A stretch of DNA of 7,279 nt from Bordetella parapertussis (GTDB lineage Bacteria; Pseudomonadota; Gammaproteobacteria; Burkholderiales; CAIKXV01). The notes beneath the pieces were generated by a model. That model was not told where the DNA came from. It saw nothing but the letters and a program-made list of their open reading frames with translations, and ran no database searches. Both the position numbers and the translations under genes were made by a program. The stretch spans positions 1 to 7,279 of the forward strand of contig CAMDXD010000200.1 in NCBI GenBank assembly GCA_945877995.1. The letters are read 5' to 3'. This document shows, piece after piece, positions 6,028 to 7,279 of this stretch. How positions within the stretch are numbered: the stretch's first letter is position 1; each line of letters opens with the position of its first letter.

Positions 6028-6590
6028 ACAAGGCCTTCACCCGCGAATCGGACGGCAGCAACGACGACGGCGACGACGAACTCGAGCCGCCCTCGCCACT
6101 GCCAGCGGGCAGCCGCAACTACATCACCCCGGCCGGCTACACGCGGCTGAAGACCGAACTGAAGCACCTGCTCGACCGCGAGCGCCCCGACGTGGTGAAG
6201 GCGGTGTCGTGGGCCGCATCGAACGGCGACCGCTCCGAGAATGCCGATTACATCTATGGCAAGCGCCGGCTGCGCGAGATCGACCGCCGCATCCGGTTCC
6301 TCACCCGGCGCCTTGACCTGGCCGAGATCGTCGACCCTGCCGCGCGCGAGTGGACCGACCAGGTGTTCTTCGGCGCGACCGTGCGCATCGCGCGCGACGA
6401 CGGCACCGAGCAGGTACTGTCGATCGTCGGCATCGACGAGATCGACACCGAGCGCGGGCGAATCTCGTGGGTGTCGCCGATGGCGCGCGCCCTCACCAAG
6501 GCGCGCGAGGGCGACACCGTGACGCTGCACACGCCGGCGGGGATCGAGGAGGTGGACATCCTCGAGGTGAACTACCTGCCGATCGACTGA
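6024..6590 (+). CDS. greB: Transcription elongation factor GreB
   Basis: GreB enters the secondary channel of backtracked RNA polymerase and stimulates cleavage of the extruded RNA so elongation can resume. The 188-residue product has the N-terminal coiled-coil domain (about 32-108) with the tip ASNGDRSENADY, where acidic residues D69 and E72 would position the catalytic metal. The GreB-typical stretch YGKRRLREIDRRIRFL (78-93) follows. The C-terminal FKBP-like domain (about 112-188) includes ISWVSPMARALTKAREGDTV. An acidic N-terminal tail (9-21, rich in D and E) makes it longer than E. coli GreB and is common in betaproteobacterial versions. The start is TTG at 6024 (read as Met, giving MNKAFTRESD), which shares TTGA with the transporter stop and has AGGA 6 nt upstream. 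Internal ATGs lie well past the conserved N-terminus and would delete essential parts. Cotranscription and translational coupling with the transporter are likely. Confidence 0.95.
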   Translation: MNKAFTRESDGSNDDGDDELEPPSPLPAGSRNYITPAGYTRLKTELKHLLDRERPDVVKAVSWAASNGDRSENADYIYGKRRLREIDRRIRFLTRRLDLAEIVDPAAREWTDQVFFGATVRIARDDGTEQVLSIVGIDEIDTERGRISWVSPMARALTKAREGDTVTLHTPAGIEEVDILEVNYLPID

Positions 6591-6639
6591 CACAGCGAAC
6601 GGCGAGGACCGCACCGCCGGCCTTCCGGTCCAGTGGCGC

Positions 6640-6645
6640 TATCAT
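6640..6645 (+). promoter_or_regulatory. Candidate -10 element upstream of the second MFS gene
   Basis: TATCAT matches TATAAT at 5 of 6 positions and is an A/T island 50 bp after the greB stop. The start of transcription would be about 6652. No clear -35 is present. If used, the transcript leader would include the hairpin at 6664-6689. Confidence 0.35.
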
Positions 6646-6663
6646 CGGGACCCAGTCGATCAC

Positions 6664-6689
6664 GAAACGGGCACCCGGGCGCCCGTTTC
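6664..6689 (+). terminator. Terminator-like hairpin after greB
   Basis: GAAACGGGC (6664-6672) and GCCCGTTTC (6681-6689) form a perfect 9-bp stem with an 8-nt loop, followed by a pyrimidine-rich run TCCTTCCC. The AAACGGGC/GCCCGTTT type of stem is a usual intrinsic-terminator form in GC-rich betaproteobacteria. It probably ends the transporter-greB transcript 74 nt after greB. The T-tract is imperfect, so read-through into the second transporter is possible. Confidence 0.65.
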
Positions 6690-6697
6690 TCCTTCCC

Positions 6698-6701
6698 GGA
6701 G
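6698..6701 (+). promoter_or_regulatory. Shine-Dalgarno candidate for the second MFS gene
   Basis: GGAG lies 9 nt before an in-frame ATC codon (6711-6713). No ATG, GTG or TTG in the transporter frame occurs between here and the first membrane helix. Confidence 0.45.
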
Positions 6702-6710
6702 CGTCACCCG

Positions 6711-7279
6711 ATCCACCCGGCCACGACACCACTGCCTGCCAGCGACGACCCGCGCGCCTCCGCCTGGGTCGCCGTCGTCCTCATCACCCTGGTGCAGTCG
6801 GTGTCCGCCTGCGCCAACGTGACCCTGCCGACGGTCGCACCGAAGATCGCGCAGACGCTGGGCGTGGACGCCTCCTGGATCGGCTACCAGGTGAGCCTGC
6901 TGTTCGGCTGCGCGGTGCTCAGCGCGACCTTCGGCGGCGGGATGGTGAGCCGACTCGGCCCTGCGCGCGCCGGCCAGGTCGCGGCGCTGCTGAGCATGGC
7001 CGGCATGGCGCTGGCGGCCGTGCCGATGCTCCTGACGATGGCGCTGTCGACGGTGCTGTGCGGCTTCGCGCTCGGGCTGATCAACCCGGGTGCGGCGCAG
7101 GTGATCATCCGCTTCACGCCGCGCAAGCACCGCAACCTGATCTTCTCGATCAAGCAGAGCGGCGTGCCGGCCGGCGGCGTGCTGGTCGGGCTGACCGCGC
7201 CGCTGATCGCGGTCAGCCTCGGCTGGCAGTGGTCGGTGCTGCCGGCGATCGCCGTGGGGTTCTGCGTGCTGCTGCTGAT
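6711..7279 (+). CDS. MFS transporter, N-terminal part, paralogue of the first transporter
   Basis: This is the 5' part of a second major-facilitator-superfamily gene that runs off the window; about 189 residues are visible and cover the first five or so helices. It aligns with the first transporter along its whole visible length. Shared segments include VDAS-IG-Q-S, GCA, RLG-AR, RFTP---RN--FS-KQ-GVP-G and PL-AV--GWQ, so the two are paralogues, although divergent. The start is uncertain. The reading frame is open from the greB stop onward, and the expected start zone has no ATG, GTG or TTG. ATC at 6711 is 9 nt after GGAG and would give a 17-residue polar N-terminus before helix 1; CTG at 6732 is another choice. 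GTG at 6633 lies before the terminator-like hairpin, and GTG at 6792 falls within helix 1. Substrate unknown. Confidence 0.85.
   Translation, partial: MHPATTPLPASDDPRASAWVAVVLITLVQSVSACANVTLPTVAPKIAQTLGVDASWIGYQVSLLFGCAVLSATFGGGMVSRLGPARAGQVAALLSMAGMALAAVPMLLTMALSTVLCGFALGLINPGAAQVIIRFTPRKHRNLIFSIKQSGVPAGGVLVGLTAPLIAVSLGWQWSVLPAIAVGFCVLLL

Noticed and set aside
6660..7130. Minus-strand open frames opposite the second transporter
   Set aside because: Their composition is low-complexity (R, H, A, G, Q) and they mirror clear MFS coding sequence on the + strand.

Overview
The window is GC-rich, almost free of non-coding space, and reads as a chromosomal segment of a betaproteobacterium, probably of the order Burkholderiales. 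That placement is an inference from the high GC content, the GreB that opens with the NKAF...SD N-terminus and acidic stretch usual in that group, and the TctD/TctE-type two-component pair. No mobile element, CRISPR array, tRNA or rRNA is visible.

Layout, left to right. (1) Positions 1-205, + strand: the 3' end of a histidine-phosphatase-family gene. (2) Positions 272-2245, - strand: htpG, encoding the Hsp90 chaperone, convergent with the phosphatase; a GC-rich hairpin lies between the two stops. (3) Positions 2304-3839 and 3829-4515, both - strand: a sensor histidine kinase and its OmpR-type response regulator, overlapping by 11 bp (transcription order regulator, kinase, then htpG). (4) Positions 4516-4800: a divergent intergenic region with two good inverted repeats and a -10-like hexamer. 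(5) Positions 4801-6027, + strand: a 12-helix MFS transporter. (6) Positions 6024-6590, + strand: greB, encoding a transcript-cleavage factor, starting at TTG and overlapping the transporter stop by 4 bp. (7) Positions 6591-6710: a -10-like hexamer, a terminator-like hairpin and a Shine-Dalgarno sequence. (8) From about 6711 to the window end, + strand: the 5' part of a second MFS transporter clearly paralogous to the first.

The gene content is mostly ordinary. The most striking regulatory signal is a near-consensus sigma-32 heat-shock promoter upstream of htpG (-35 GTTGAAA, 13-nt spacer, -10 CCCCATAA). Its -35 element contains the TGA stop codon of the sensor kinase, so htpG can be heat-induced independently even though it directly follows the two-component operon. 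Other points worth a second look are the paralogous transporters bracketing greB, the second transporter's lack of an ATG/GTG/TTG start where one is expected (an ATC sits at good distance from a GGAG), and an 8-bp inverted repeat covering the -35 zone of the first transporter. I see no convincing evidence of a wholly novel multi-gene system.
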